This document shows positions 8,919 through 18,330 of a DNA stretch of 64,000 nt, piece by piece (position 1 is the stretch's first letter; each line of letters starts with the position of its first letter). The translations under genes were made by a program, and so were the position numbers. The notes beneath the pieces are model-generated. The model did not search any database. It was not told the DNA's origin and saw only the letters and a program-made list of their open reading frames with translations. This stretch comes from Aestuariibaculum sediminum (GTDB taxonomy: Bacteria > Bacteroidota > Bacteroidia > Flavobacteriales > Flavobacteriaceae), in NCBI RefSeq assembly GCF_014596945.1, contig NZ_JACVXB010000003.1, positions 124,001 to 188,000 of the forward strand, in the 5' to 3' direction.

Positions 8919-9758
8919 ATGAGAAAAGTCCTATTACTTGGCGCATCTGCAATGCTTGTGCTAAGTTCATGTGTATCAAAAAAACAATTTACCGATCTTG
9001 AAGCTAAATATAAAGAATCTCAAGATTTACTTAATTCAGCAACCGTAAAATTAAACTCTTGTTTAGAGGAAAGAGCATCTGCATCAGCGCGTGCTAAAGC
9101 TCTAGAAGAGCAGGTTACGGACTTAAGAAACTATAACGAAAATTTACAAGTATTATCTGCTAAAGGAGCTTCTAACATAGAAAAAACTTTAGAGAGCATG
9201 AAAGAGAAAGATTTAAAAATCAATCGTTTACAAGATGCTCTTACAAAGAAAGACAGTGTTACTTTAGCGCTTGTTACAAGTTTAAAACGTGAAGTTGGAA
9301 TTAACGATCCTGATATCGAAGTAAATGTTGAAAAAGGTGTTGTTTACATCTCTATCGCTGATAAATTATTATTCAAAAGTGGTAGCTACAACGTAACTAC
9401 TCAAGCTAAAGATGTGTTAGCAAAAGTAGCGAAAGTAGTTAACAGCAAGCCTGACTTCGAATGTATGGTTGAAGGTCACACAGATAACGTACCTTACAAA
9501 AGCAATGGTGTAATACTTGACAACTGGGATTTAAGTGTTAAACGTGCTACTTCTGTTGTAAGAGTATTAGAGGACTTAGGTGTTAACCCAAGCCAACTTG
9601 TTGCTGCCGGTCGTGCTGATTATGTACCTTTAGTAGAAAACAATACTGCTGAAAACAGAGCTAGAAACCGTCGTACTCGTATTTTAGTATTACCGAAAAT
9701 CGATCAGTTCTACGAAATGATTGAAAAAGAAATGAAAAACTTAGAAGCTGGCAACTAA
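8919..9758 (+). CDS. OmpA-family peptidoglycan-binding lipoprotein
   Basis: A 279-residue lipoprotein. The signal peptide ends in the lipobox LSSC with lipidated Cys18. Residues 25-115 are heptad-rich and probably coiled coil. Residues 140-260 are an OmpA C-terminal domain with GHTDN at 186-190 and the NRARNRRTRI region that contacts diaminopimelate. It should anchor the outer membrane to peptidoglycan. It sits alone between its own promoter match and a strong terminator, so it is a single-gene transcript, as expected for a highly expressed envelope protein. Confidence 0.93.
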   Translation: MRKVLLLGASAMLVLSSCVSKKQFTDLEAKYKESQDLLNSATVKLNSCLEERASASARAKALEEQVTDLRNYNENLQVLSAKGASNIEKTLESMKEKDLKINRLQDALTKKDSVTLALVTSLKREVGINDPDIEVNVEKGVVYISIADKLLFKSGSYNVTTQAKDVLAKVAKVVNSKPDFECMVEGHTDNVPYKSNGVILDNWDLSVKRATSVVRVLEDLGVNPSQLVAAGRADYVPLVENNTAENRARNRRTRILVLPKIDQFYEMIEKEMKNLEAGN

Positions 9759-9780
9759 TTAGCTTTCTAAAAATAACTTT

Positions 9781-9807
9781 AAAGCCCGACCATTGGTCGG
9801 GCTTTTT
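9781..9807 (+). terminator. Rho-independent terminator of the OmpA lipoprotein gene
   Basis: A perfect 11-bp stem, AAAGCCCGACC (9781-9791) and GGTCGGGCTTT (9795-9805), with a 3-base ATT loop and a run of T to 9807. It begins 22 bases after the stop codon at 9758. Confidence 0.93.
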
Positions 9808-9898
9808 ATTTATGAAAAATTTGAGTCAACATTCATTTTGACGCTACAATTTTCATTCATAACTTGCCTACTTTAACGAACAAATACACGATAATTCT

Positions 9899-11284
9899 TT
9901 GAAACAACTTTTTCCTTATATCATTATTTTAGGTGCATGCATTTCAGTGTTTTCACAAAATAAAACACAGGACAAACCTAATATTTTACTTATTAACGTT
10001 GATGACCTAGGTTGGAAAGATGTAGGCTTTATGGGGAGTAAATATTATCATACCCCAAATATTGATAGTCTGGCCAGGCAAGGTATGGTATTTTCAAATG
10101 GATATGCGGCATCATCCAATTGTGCCCCAAGTAGGGCTTGCTTAATGACTGGAAAATGGACACCTCGTCATGGCATTTACACCGTGAATAATTCAGATAG
10201 AGGTGCTTCTAAAGATAGGAAAATAATACCTACAAAAAACCAGACCACCTTATCTAAAAACCATGTTATTATTCCTCAAGTTTTAAAAAACAACGGATAC
10301 GCCACGTGCCATGCTGGTAAATGGCACTTAAGTGAAACTCCTTTAGAATTTGGATTTCAATTGAATATTGGCGGAGGTCATAACGGACACCCTAAAAGTT
10401 ATTATCCACCCTATAAAAATGTAAATCTTCCAGAAGGAAAAAACAAGCAATTAACAGACCTCATTACAGAGCACAGCATAAAGTTTCTTGATACAGTTTC
10501 TAAGCCTTTCTTTTTATACTATGCCAGTTACGCTGTTCATACTCCTATTCAGGCTATAGATAGTTTAATGCATAAATATGAAAATAAATCCGCATGGAAC
10601 GGACAGCATAATGCCGAATATGCAACAATGATTGAAAATTTAGACAGGAACATAGGGCTCTTATTAAGAAAACTAAAAAAGGCGGACCTATTTCAAAACA
10701 CCTTGATTATTTTCACCTCTGATAACGGCGGTCTTTATGGTATTACCAAACAAAAGCCTTTAAGAGCAGGGAAAGGAAGTTATTACGAAGGAGGTATTCG
10801 TGAACCTTTCCTTTTTGTGTGGCAAAATCATATAAAACCGAATACCATAAATGATACACCGATTACCAATTTAGACATCTTTCCAACGCTCCTAAACGCC
10901 GTTCAAATTAAGCATTCAATAAATTTAGATGGTAAAACTTTAGTTCCAATATTAGAAGGTAACAGTCAAGATTTAAACCGAGCTTTATTTTGGCACTTTC
11001 CAATTTATTTGCAAGCGTATAACAAAGAGGATAACGAAAATAGAGATCCTTTATTTAGAACAAGACCTGGATCGGTAATAAGGTATGGCAAATGGAAACT
11101 TCATTACTATTTTGAAGACAACGATATTGAACTTTACAACTTAGAAGATGATATAAGTGAAAGCAACAATCTTGCATTAATACATCCTCGACAAGCAAAT
11201 AAACTACTCAAAAGATTAAAAAAATGGTGGAAAAAAACGGATGCTCCTATACCGAAAACTTTAAACCCTAATTTCAAAAAATAA
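9899..11284 (+). CDS. Secreted S1-family sulfatase
   Basis: A 461-residue sulfatase with a signal peptide over residues 1-20. The formylglycine motif CAPSRACLMTG places the modified cysteine at Cys75; the metal-binding Asp pair is in NVDDLGWKD (residues 34-41), and HAGKWHL and FTSDNGG are further family motifs. It should cleave sulfate esters from polysaccharides in the periplasm and needs an anaerobic or FGE-type maturase encoded elsewhere. The start is a TTG at 9899, supported because it places the signal peptide correctly. No SusC/SusD pair or glycoside hydrolase is beside it, so it is an orphan rather than part of a polysaccharide utilisation locus. Confidence 0.92.
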   Translation: MKQLFPYIIILGACISVFSQNKTQDKPNILLINVDDLGWKDVGFMGSKYYHTPNIDSLARQGMVFSNGYAASSNCAPSRACLMTGKWTPRHGIYTVNNSDRGASKDRKIIPTKNQTTLSKNHVIIPQVLKNNGYATCHAGKWHLSETPLEFGFQLNIGGGHNGHPKSYYPPYKNVNLPEGKNKQLTDLITEHSIKFLDTVSKPFFLYYASYAVHTPIQAIDSLMHKYENKSAWNGQHNAEYATMIENLDRNIGLLLRKLKKADLFQNTLIIFTSDNGGLYGITKQKPLRAGKGSYYEGGIREPFLFVWQNHIKPNTINDTPITNLDIFPTLLNAVQIKHSINLDGKTLVPILEGNSQDLNRALFWHFPIYLQAYNKEDNENRDPLFRTRPGSVIRYGKWKLHYYFEDNDIELYNLEDDISESNNLALIHPRQANKLLKRLKKWWKKTDAPIPKTLNPNFKK

Positions 11285-11288
11285 TATT

Positions 11289-11909
11289 TTATAAAACATC
11301 CAAACTCCCCTTGCCTTCTCTAACTATTATGGCAGGAGTTTCAGACATATCAATTACGGTGGAAGGATGATTATCACCATAACCACCATCGATTACAACA
11401 TCGACCAAGTTATCCCATTTTTCAAGAATTAACTCAGGATCGGTCGTATATTCTATAACCTCATCTTCATCCCGAATAGAGGTTGATATAATAGGATGTC
11501 CTAATTTTTTAACAATTTCTAGAGCAATCTTGTTATTTGGCACACGTATTCCAACGGTTTTTTTCTTTTTAAAGGGATGCGGTAAATTTTTAGAACCCGG
11601 TAAAATAAAGGTATAAGGCCCAGGCAGCGCGCGTTTTAACACTTTAAAAGTAGACGTGTCGATTTGTTTTACGTAATCACTTAAATGGCTTAAATCATGA
11701 CAAATAAAAGAAAAGTTAGCTTTTTCCAGTTTAACTTGTTTAATTCGAGCTACACGTTCTAATGCTTTAATATTACTAATATCACAACCCAATCCATAAA
11801 CTGTATCGGTAGGATAGATTATCAATCCGCCCCGCTTTAATATGTCCACCACTTTATCTATTTCCCTAGGGTTGGGATTTTCTTCGTAAATTCTTATAAA
11901 ATCTGCCAT
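11289..11909 (-). CDS. Sua5/YciO/YrdC-family protein (threonylcarbamoyl-AMP synthase family)
   Basis: A 206-residue protein of the YrdC fold, which makes threonylcarbamoyl-AMP for the t6A modification of tRNA. The family features PTDTVYGLGCD near the N-terminus and LPGPYTFIL, VGIRVPN and STSIRDEDE later are clear. A longer reading from 11948 exists, but the ATG at 11909 (MADFIRIYEENP) is preferred because family members begin close to this segment. The KANFSFICHDLS segment and the SIRDE loop resemble the YciO branch, so a role distinct from the main TsaC enzyme is possible. It is convergent with the sulfatase gene, with 4 bases between. Confidence 0.87.
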   Translation of the reverse strand: MADFIRIYEENPNPREIDKVVDILKRGGLIIYPTDTVYGLGCDISNIKALERVARIKQVKLEKANFSFICHDLSHLSDYVKQIDTSTFKVLKRALPGPYTFILPGSKNLPHPFKKKKTVGIRVPNNKIALEIVKKLGHPIISTSIRDEDEVIEYTTDPELILEKWDNLVDVVIDGGYGDNHPSTVIDMSETPAIIVREGKGSLDVL

Positions 11910-12073
11910 GATACAGTTAGTTAGCTTGCGAAAACAAATTAACGACAATTTTTCAATTCTAAAACTTTTTTTTAATTCTAAGAAAATTATTACCCATTTT
12001 TAAATTTAAATCTCACAAATTAATTGTTTTTCAGTATATAATTATTTATTTTTAGTATTAACATACTCATAAC

Positions 12074-12901
12074 ATGATTATGAAACCATTTATTATTTCC
12101 CGTATTTTCGTTTGTTTATGCCTTGTTTTTTGTGCTGTAGGATTGGCGCAAGACAAAATTAAAACTAATACAAACAAACCTCCCCTTAGTCCTGAGTTAA
12201 AGGCTAAATCAAAAATTTTATTTGCTGACCAATATGAGTATAAAAAGTTAACCGTTATAAAAGGCACTTTAGATGATGCTTTTAATGAAGCTAAAGCTCA
12301 AAACAAATACTTATTTGTAGTCACCTCTTATGACAATAGATTTAGGTCAATAAGTGAAATGGCTTTGAGAAATATGGAAATAAACGAAAACATTAATGCC
12401 GAAATAACCAATGCTTTTTTGTTTTATAAATGCAACTTTTCAGACTATAGAAATAAATATTTATTTTGGGCTAATAATAGTATAGCACATCCCAGCGGAT
12501 TTATTTTTGATAGCCAAGGAACGCTAATTAATATAGCTGTAGGTGCTGGTGATGTTGCAAATGGTACTACGTTGTTAGGTGACTTTAATAAAATTGACTA
12601 CAAGCCATTTTGTTCTGATTTAAACTTACATGGCAAAAATGCCATTCAGTTTTTAAACACTCAAATTGCCGCATTTCAAACGCTTATAAATCCCGTCAGT
12701 AAGTATAAGGATTATGAGCAAGCCTATACTAATGTAACCCAATCTTTTGAGCAACAACAATATTACTTTAATACCTTTTTAGCTGAAAAACTTAGCGAGA
12801 AATTAGGCATGGCCGATACTGCGATTAAGTATGCTATTAAACGAAAAGAATTAGAAACGAATCCGAAAAACAAACAATTATTTGATTTACTTATTGAGTG
12901 A
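12074..12901 (+). CDS. Secreted protein of unknown function with a thioredoxin-like outline
   Basis: A 275-residue protein with an N-terminal signal peptide ending GLAQ near residue 25; the start may be the ATG at 12074 or the one two codons later at 12080. Residues 60-150 (TLDDAFNEAKAQNKYLFVVTS, then HPSGFIFDSQGT) follow the strand-helix outline of thioredoxin-like domains such as DUF255, but there is no CxxC motif; the only mature cysteines are in YKCNF and PFCSD. The C-terminal third is helical and may be a short repeat region. No specific function was recognised. A strong hairpin terminator follows. Confidence 0.72.
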   Translation: MIMKPFIISRIFVCLCLVFCAVGLAQDKIKTNTNKPPLSPELKAKSKILFADQYEYKKLTVIKGTLDDAFNEAKAQNKYLFVVTSYDNRFRSISEMALRNMEINENINAEITNAFLFYKCNFSDYRNKYLFWANNSIAHPSGFIFDSQGTLINIAVGAGDVANGTTLLGDFNKIDYKPFCSDLNLHGKNAIQFLNTQIAAFQTLINPVSKYKDYEQAYTNVTQSFEQQQYYFNTFLAEKLSEKLGMADTAIKYAIKRKELETNPKNKQLFDLLIE

Positions 12902-12911
12902 CTAACTTAAA

Positions 12912-12941
12912 AAAACCTGCATTTTAAAAAATGCAGGTTTT
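12912..12941. terminator. Bidirectional terminator between the secreted protein gene and the helicase gene
   Basis: A perfect 14-bp stem, AAAACCTGCATTTT (12912-12925) and AAAATGCAGGTTTT (12928-12941), rich in A and T at its ends so that both strands carry a T-rich tail. It lies 10 bases after the plus-strand stop at 12901 and 28 bases after the minus-strand stop at 12970, so it can serve both convergent genes. In practice the innermost base pairs open to form the loop. Confidence 0.85.
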
Positions 12942-12969
12942 GGTTTAATTGTTTTATATTGAATGCTGT

Positions 12970-15333
12970 CTAACCAATAACATCGAGCTTTGCAAAGCGC
13001 AATAATAATTTCTTTACACCCACTTGCTGGAACTTAATCTCGGCTTTTAAGTCGGCTCCGGTTCCTTCAATTTTTAATACTTCCCCTTTACCAAAACGCA
13101 TATGATTTACGATATTTCCGACAGCCAATTTACCATCAAATAAATTGGTATCGCCACCAGATTTGGTTGCATCTACGGGTTTTAATTTTTTAGGTGTTGA
13201 AGCCTGGAATTTAGGCTGCTCTTTTTGAGGGGTTCCTTTCTTTAAATTAACTTGTTTAGCCGGTTTGAATCGGATATTTTGTTTAGAAACCACCTGCTGT
13301 TTGGTGTTAGGACTTACGTCCCCAAAAATATCAGCATCGAGCATCGGGTTAATGCGTCGTTCTTCAATTGGAGTGGTTATTTCTAAATATTGCTCATCAA
13401 TTTCCTGAATAAATCGACTCGGATCGGCATCTGTTAATTTCCCCCAACGGTATCTTGACAAGGCATAGGTTAAATAGGCCTGTTTTTCAGCGCGGGTTAA
13501 AGCTACATAAAACAAACGGCGTTCTTCTTCAAGCTCGCTACGCGTATTCATACTCATTGCACTTGGAAATAAATCTTCTTCTAGCCCCACAATAAACACA
13601 TGCGGAAACTCTAATCCTTTTGCCAAGTGAATCGTCATTAATGCAACATGGTCTACATCTTCTTTATCAGAATCCAAATCACTGGAAAGTGCTACATCCT
13701 CTAAAAATTCCGATAAGGATGCTGTTGCATCAGCCACTTCCAATTGGCCCTCAACAAAGTCTTTCATACCATTAAGTAACTCCTCGATATTTTCCATGCG
13801 AGTTACTCCTTCAGGTGTGGCATCTTTTTTAAATTCTTTTATTAAACCACTTGTGCGCGTAACATGCTCTGCCAATTCAAACACATCGGCAGTTTGATTC
13901 ATTACCTGATAACTTTCAATCATAGTTACAAAATCAAAAAGCTTACCTTTTGTTCCTGAATTAATTTTAATATCAACCTTGTCGATATTTTTCATCACTT
14001 CAAAAATAGTTCGGTTATATTGGTTCGCAGCTACCACTAAACGGTCTACAGTAGTCGCTCCAATGCCACGCGGAGGGAAATTTATAACGCGTTTTAAAGC
14101 TTCTTCATCAGACGGGTTAATAACGAGTCGCAAATACGAAATTACATCCTTGATTTCTTTACGTTGATAGAATGATAATCCTCCATAAATTTTATAAGGA
14201 ATATCACGTTTACGCAACGCATCTTCGATAGCTCTCGATTGGGCATTTGTACGATATAAAACAGCAAAATCCTTATTTTGTAATTGTTCGTTCATTTTGG
14301 TTTCCCAAATTGTACTAGCTACATAACGTCCTTCGTCACCATCGGTTAGGGATCGATTAACAATTATTTTGCCTCCTTCGTCATTCGCCGTCCAAACAAC
14401 TTTATCAAGTTTTGTTTGGTTTTTGTCAATTATTGAGTTGGCAGCGTTTACGATATTTTTTGTTGAACGATAATTTTGTTCCAAACGATACAACTTAACA
14501 TTATCATAGTCCTTCTGGAAATTTAAAATATTATTAATATTCGCTCCGCGGAAAGCATAAATACTTTGCGCATCATCACCTACAACACAAATATTTTGAA
14601 ATTTATCTGATAGAGCGCGAACAATTAAATACTGCGAGTGATTAGTATCCTGATACTCGTCGACCAAAATATATCTGAAACGGTTTTGGTATTTCATTAA
14701 CACTTCAGGAAAACGAGTTAGTAACTCGTTTGTTCGAAGAAGTAAATCATCAAAATCCATAGCCCCTGCTTTAAAACAACGATCTACATAAGCTTTATAG
14801 ATATCACCCATTCGAGGTCGTCTGGCCATGGCATCGGCTTCTTGTAATTCTGAATTTTGAAGATAAGCCTTAACGGTAATTAAACTATTTTTATAAGAAG
14901 ATATTCTTGAACGTATCGATTTTGCCTTATAAATATCTTTATCCAGCCCCATTTCTTTAATAATAGAACCTATTAATTTGTCGGAATCCTGCGAGTCGTA
15001 AATGGTAAAATTAGTTGGAAACCCAAGTTTATCCGCTTCAATACGTAATATTTTAGCAAATATGGAGTGAAACGTTCCCATCCATAAATTTCTAGCTTCA
15101 CTTTCACCTACAATAGACGCGATACGTTCTTTCATTTCTCGTGCCGCCTTGTTAGTAAACGTCAACGATAAAATATTAAAAGCATCTATACCTTGACTCA
15201 TTAGGTAGGCAATCCTGTAGGTTAACACACGTGTTTTACCAGAACCTGCACCGGCAATTACAATCATTGGGCCGTCCTTCTGCAGTGTTGGTGCTAGCTG
15301 TGCCTCGTTTAACTGACTTAAATACTTCTCCAA
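12970..15333 (-). CDS. UvrD/PcrA-type ATP-dependent DNA helicase
   Basis: A 787-residue superfamily 1A helicase. Motifs seen are the Q motif (LNEAQ, residues 8-12), Walker A GAGSGKT (28-34), Walker B VDEYQDTN, the GDDAQSIYAFRGA motif III, LEQNYRST, and motifs V and VI (MTIHLAKGLEFPHVFIVG and EERRLFYVALTRA). The C-terminal Tudor-like domain ends the protein (VNHMRFGKGEVLKIEG), as in PcrA. It unwinds DNA 3' to 5' in repair and in removing obstacles to replication. The start is a TTG at 15333; the Q motif so close to it rules out a later start. Confidence 0.93.
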   Translation of the reverse strand: MEKYLSQLNEAQLAPTLQKDGPMIVIAGAGSGKTRVLTYRIAYLMSQGIDAFNILSLTFTNKAAREMKERIASIVGESEARNLWMGTFHSIFAKILRIEADKLGFPTNFTIYDSQDSDKLIGSIIKEMGLDKDIYKAKSIRSRISSYKNSLITVKAYLQNSELQEADAMARRPRMGDIYKAYVDRCFKAGAMDFDDLLLRTNELLTRFPEVLMKYQNRFRYILVDEYQDTNHSQYLIVRALSDKFQNICVVGDDAQSIYAFRGANINNILNFQKDYDNVKLYRLEQNYRSTKNIVNAANSIIDKNQTKLDKVVWTANDEGGKIIVNRSLTDGDEGRYVASTIWETKMNEQLQNKDFAVLYRTNAQSRAIEDALRKRDIPYKIYGGLSFYQRKEIKDVISYLRLVINPSDEEALKRVINFPPRGIGATTVDRLVVAANQYNRTIFEVMKNIDKVDIKINSGTKGKLFDFVTMIESYQVMNQTADVFELAEHVTRTSGLIKEFKKDATPEGVTRMENIEELLNGMKDFVEGQLEVADATASLSEFLEDVALSSDLDSDKEDVDHVALMTIHLAKGLEFPHVFIVGLEEDLFPSAMSMNTRSELEEERRLFYVALTRAEKQAYLTYALSRYRWGKLTDADPSRFIQEIDEQYLEITTPIEERRINPMLDADIFGDVSPNTKQQVVSKQNIRFKPAKQVNLKKGTPQKEQPKFQASTPKKLKPVDATKSGGDTNLFDGKLAVGNIVNHMRFGKGEVLKIEGTGADLKAEIKFQQVGVKKLLLRFAKLDVIG

Positions 15334-15479
15334 AATTAATTTAAATTTTAAGGGCTAAAATTAATCATTGCCAACCGTTTAATTAAATGGTTTTATTAAT
15401 AATTATAAACAATTAGCGGGTTGGTTTGCTTTATATAATTTTTGAATATCTTTATATCAATGTAATAATCGACTTACCA

Positions 15480-16748
15480 ATGCGTATATTCTGTTTACTG
15501 TTTCTTTTTTGTTGCTTTCAAAGTTTCCCTCAAAACACGCTTAATCAAGACATAAAGGCTATCGAATCAAAAATTATTGATTGGCGACACCATTTTCACC
15601 AATATCCGGAACTCTCCAATAGAGAATTTAAAACAGCTGCAAAAATTGCAACGCATTTAAAATCTTTAGGATTAGAAGTAAAAACTGAAGTCGCTAAAAC
15701 AGGTGTTATCGGCATTCTAAAAGGTAACAGCAATGGTAAGGTAGTTGCTTTACGCGCCGATATTGATGCCTTACCTGTTACCGAACGAAACGACCTCTCT
15801 TTTAAATCGAATGAAACTACAGAGTTTTTAGGGAACACTACCGGTGTTATGCACGCCTGCGGACATGATAGCCATATAGCTATTTTAATGGGCGTTGCCG
15901 AAATATTATCGAAACACAAAAATAAAATTAAAGGCACTGTTAAATTTATTTTTCAACCAGCGGAAGAAGGTCCTCCTCCTGGTGAAGAAGGCGGGGCTAA
16001 ATTAATGATTAAAGAAGGGGTATTAAAAAACCCAGATGTAGATGCTATTTTTGGTTTGCATATAAAATCCGAAATTCCCGTTGGGGAAATTAAATATAAA
16101 GCCGAAGGCATCATGGCTTCAGTTGAACGTTTTGTAGTTCAGGTAAAAGGAAAGCAAACCCATGGCTCTACCCCATGGACTGGCATAGACCCTATATATA
16201 TTTCGGCAAAAATCATCGATGGCTTTCAAAGCATTATTAGTCGAGAAACCGATTTAACCGATGCCCCAGCTGTAATTACCGTTGGAAAAATAGAAGGTGG
16301 GGTACGTTATAATATCATTCCTGAAAGTGCCCAGCTAACAGGCACCATAAGAACCTTGAACCCCGTTACCAGAGAAAGAATCATTAATAGAATGACCTCA
16401 ATGGCTTCAACAATTGCTGAAGCATATGGCGGTGAGGCGACTATAGAGTTTAGAAATGAAGCCGCGGTAACCTACAACGATGTTAATCTTGTAGAACAAA
16501 TGCTACCTACCCTTGAGCGTGTAGCTGGGAAGGCTAATGTTAAACTTACTAAAGCCGTTACTATTGGGGAAGATTTTTCATTCTATCAGGAAAAAATTCC
16601 TGGATTTTACTTCTTCTTGGGAGGTATGACACCTGGAAATTCAAAAGCATTTCCGCATCACACACCTGATTTTAGAATTGACGATGCCGGAATGTTGCTT
16701 GGCGTTAAGGTGATGACTAATTTTGCAATAGATTTTTTAAACAACTAA
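15480..16748 (+). CDS. Secreted M20-family amidohydrolase (hippurate/IAA-amide hydrolase type)
   Basis: A 422-residue M20D metallohydrolase. The start at 15480 is chosen because it gives a compact signal peptide (MRIFCLLFLFCCF to residue 18); a TTG reading 18 codons longer has no merit. Metal-binding features are ALRADIDALPV, MHACGHDSH and FIFQPAEEGPP. The family removes acyl groups from N-acyl amino acids by di-metal catalysis. Export to the periplasm is predicted, which is seen in Bacteroidota members. It is the first gene of a likely operon with the FMN protein 9 bases downstream. Confidence 0.9.
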   Translation: MRIFCLLFLFCCFQSFPQNTLNQDIKAIESKIIDWRHHFHQYPELSNREFKTAAKIATHLKSLGLEVKTEVAKTGVIGILKGNSNGKVVALRADIDALPVTERNDLSFKSNETTEFLGNTTGVMHACGHDSHIAILMGVAEILSKHKNKIKGTVKFIFQPAEEGPPPGEEGGAKLMIKEGVLKNPDVDAIFGLHIKSEIPVGEIKYKAEGIMASVERFVVQVKGKQTHGSTPWTGIDPIYISAKIIDGFQSIISRETDLTDAPAVITVGKIEGGVRYNIIPESAQLTGTIRTLNPVTRERIINRMTSMASTIAEAYGGEATIEFRNEAAVTYNDVNLVEQMLPTLERVAGKANVKLTKAVTIGEDFSFYQEKIPGFYFFLGGMTPGNSKAFPHHTPDFRIDDAGMLLGVKVMTNFAIDFLNN

Positions 16749-16757
16749 ACTTACTTT

Positions 16758-18314
16758 ATGGATTTTATTTCTAACATCAGTTGGTGGATGTGGATTTTAA
16801 TTATTTTAATTCTTATTGCCATTCGCGATATTTTTCTTCAAAAAAAACACACCATAAGCCACAACTATCCTATTGTTGGTCATTTACGCTATATGCTCGA
16901 GAAAATCGGCCCCGAACTACGCCAATACCTAGTAGCTAATAACCGCGAAGAACTTCCCTTTAACCGTATTGAGCGTGGGTGGATTTACGCCTCAGCTAAA
17001 AAAGAAAATAATTATGAAGGTTTTGGTACCGATCGCGACATCTATGCGCATCATCATATTTTTGTAAATAACGCCATGATACCATACCACCCGAAAGCTG
17101 GACACCCCAACGATATCGACAAAACCTTTTTACCGTGTGCCAAGGTCATGGGAGTACATAACAAACGTAAAAAACCTTATCGTCCGGCATCGGTTATTAA
17201 CGTATCGGCAATGAGTTTTGGCTCACTTTCTGCAAAAGCTGTAGAATCCTTAAACAAAGGCATTAAAATGGCCGATGCATATCACAATACCGGTGAAGGC
17301 GGGTTATCGCCATACCACAGCCATGGTGGTGATGTTATTTTTCACTTCGGAACTGGCTATTTTGGTGTTCGTAATGGTGACGGAACATTTTCATTAGAAA
17401 AACTAGTGAAACTTGTTAAAGACAATTCTTTTATCCGAGCTATTGAAATTAAATTATCGCAAGGTGCAAAACCAGGTAAAGGAGGCGTTTTACCTGCTTC
17501 AAAAATAACCAAAGAAATTGCCAATATTCGCCATGTGCCCCTAGGCAAAGATGTATTATCACCACCTAATCACTCTGCCTTTTCATCTATTCCAGAACTA
17601 TTAGAATTTATTGAAACAATTGCCGAAGCTACAGGTTTGCCCGTAGGAATTAAGGCAGCCATCGGAAAATTGGATCAATGGGAGGAACTTGCTAATGAGA
17701 TGTTGAAAACAGAAAAAGGACCTGATTTTATTACCGTTGATGGCGGTGAGGGTGGTACAGGCGCAGCCCCTCCTAGTTTTGCTGACCACGTATCTTTACC
17801 ATGGGTTTATGGCTTTAGTGATTTGTACAAACTTTTTCAAAATAAAGGATTAGCAGAGCGCATTGTATTTATTGGAAGTGGAAAATTAGGATTTCCTGCC
17901 AAAGCGGCTATGGCGTTTGCAATGGGTGCCGATTGTATTAATGTAGCTCGTGAAGCGATGATGAGTATTGGCTGTATACAAGCACAGGTGTGCCATACCA
18001 ACCGCTGTCCAAGTGGTGTTGCCACGCAAAGTAAATGGTTGCAAAATGGGATAGACCCGACTTTAAAATCTATGCGACTGGCTCAGTATTTTAAAACATT
18101 TAGAAAAGAATTTATTGAAATTACGCATGCAGCAGGATATGAACACCCTTGTCAGTTTAAAATGACTGACATTGAAATTAATGTCGATGACCACAACCTA
18201 TCAAAAGAATTAAACAAAACTTACATGTATAGTAAAACTCCTGTTCCATTTTCAAGTATGCAGGATTTAAAAGATTGTATATATTTGGGAGGTAGTAAAC
18301 AGCCTAAACTCTAA
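16758..18314 (+). CDS. FMN-binding glutamate-synthase-family protein, membrane-anchored
   Basis: A 518-residue protein matching the central FMN domain of glutamate synthase large subunits, but without the glutaminase domain. Residues 5-25 form a single hydrophobic helix (WWMWILIILILIAIRD). The FMN-barrel features are VDGGEGGTGAAPP and VFIGSGKLGFPAKAA. The cysteine set C-x5-C-x4-C, ending in CHTNRCPSGVATQ, is the pattern that ligates the 3Fe-4S cluster of GltB. Stand-alone members lack a source of ammonia and a glutaminase, and their reaction is not established. Spacing to the flanking genes (9 and 16 bases) indicates an operon with the M20 hydrolase and the small membrane protein. Confidence 0.88.
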   Translation: MDFISNISWWMWILIILILIAIRDIFLQKKHTISHNYPIVGHLRYMLEKIGPELRQYLVANNREELPFNRIERGWIYASAKKENNYEGFGTDRDIYAHHHIFVNNAMIPYHPKAGHPNDIDKTFLPCAKVMGVHNKRKKPYRPASVINVSAMSFGSLSAKAVESLNKGIKMADAYHNTGEGGLSPYHSHGGDVIFHFGTGYFGVRNGDGTFSLEKLVKLVKDNSFIRAIEIKLSQGAKPGKGGVLPASKITKEIANIRHVPLGKDVLSPPNHSAFSSIPELLEFIETIAEATGLPVGIKAAIGKLDQWEELANEMLKTEKGPDFITVDGGEGGTGAAPPSFADHVSLPWVYGFSDLYKLFQNKGLAERIVFIGSGKLGFPAKAAMAFAMGADCINVAREAMMSIGCIQAQVCHTNRCPSGVATQSKWLQNGIDPTLKSMRLAQYFKTFRKEFIEITHAAGYEHPCQFKMTDIEINVDDHNLSKELNKTYMYSKTPVPFSSMQDLKDCIYLGGSKQPKL

Positions 18315-18330
18315 CTTAACACATATTATT

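Noticed and set aside
11910-11948. N-terminal 13-residue extension of the Sua5/YrdC protein
   Set aside because: The later ATG at 11909 begins right before the conserved region; the extension has no homologous features that I can see.
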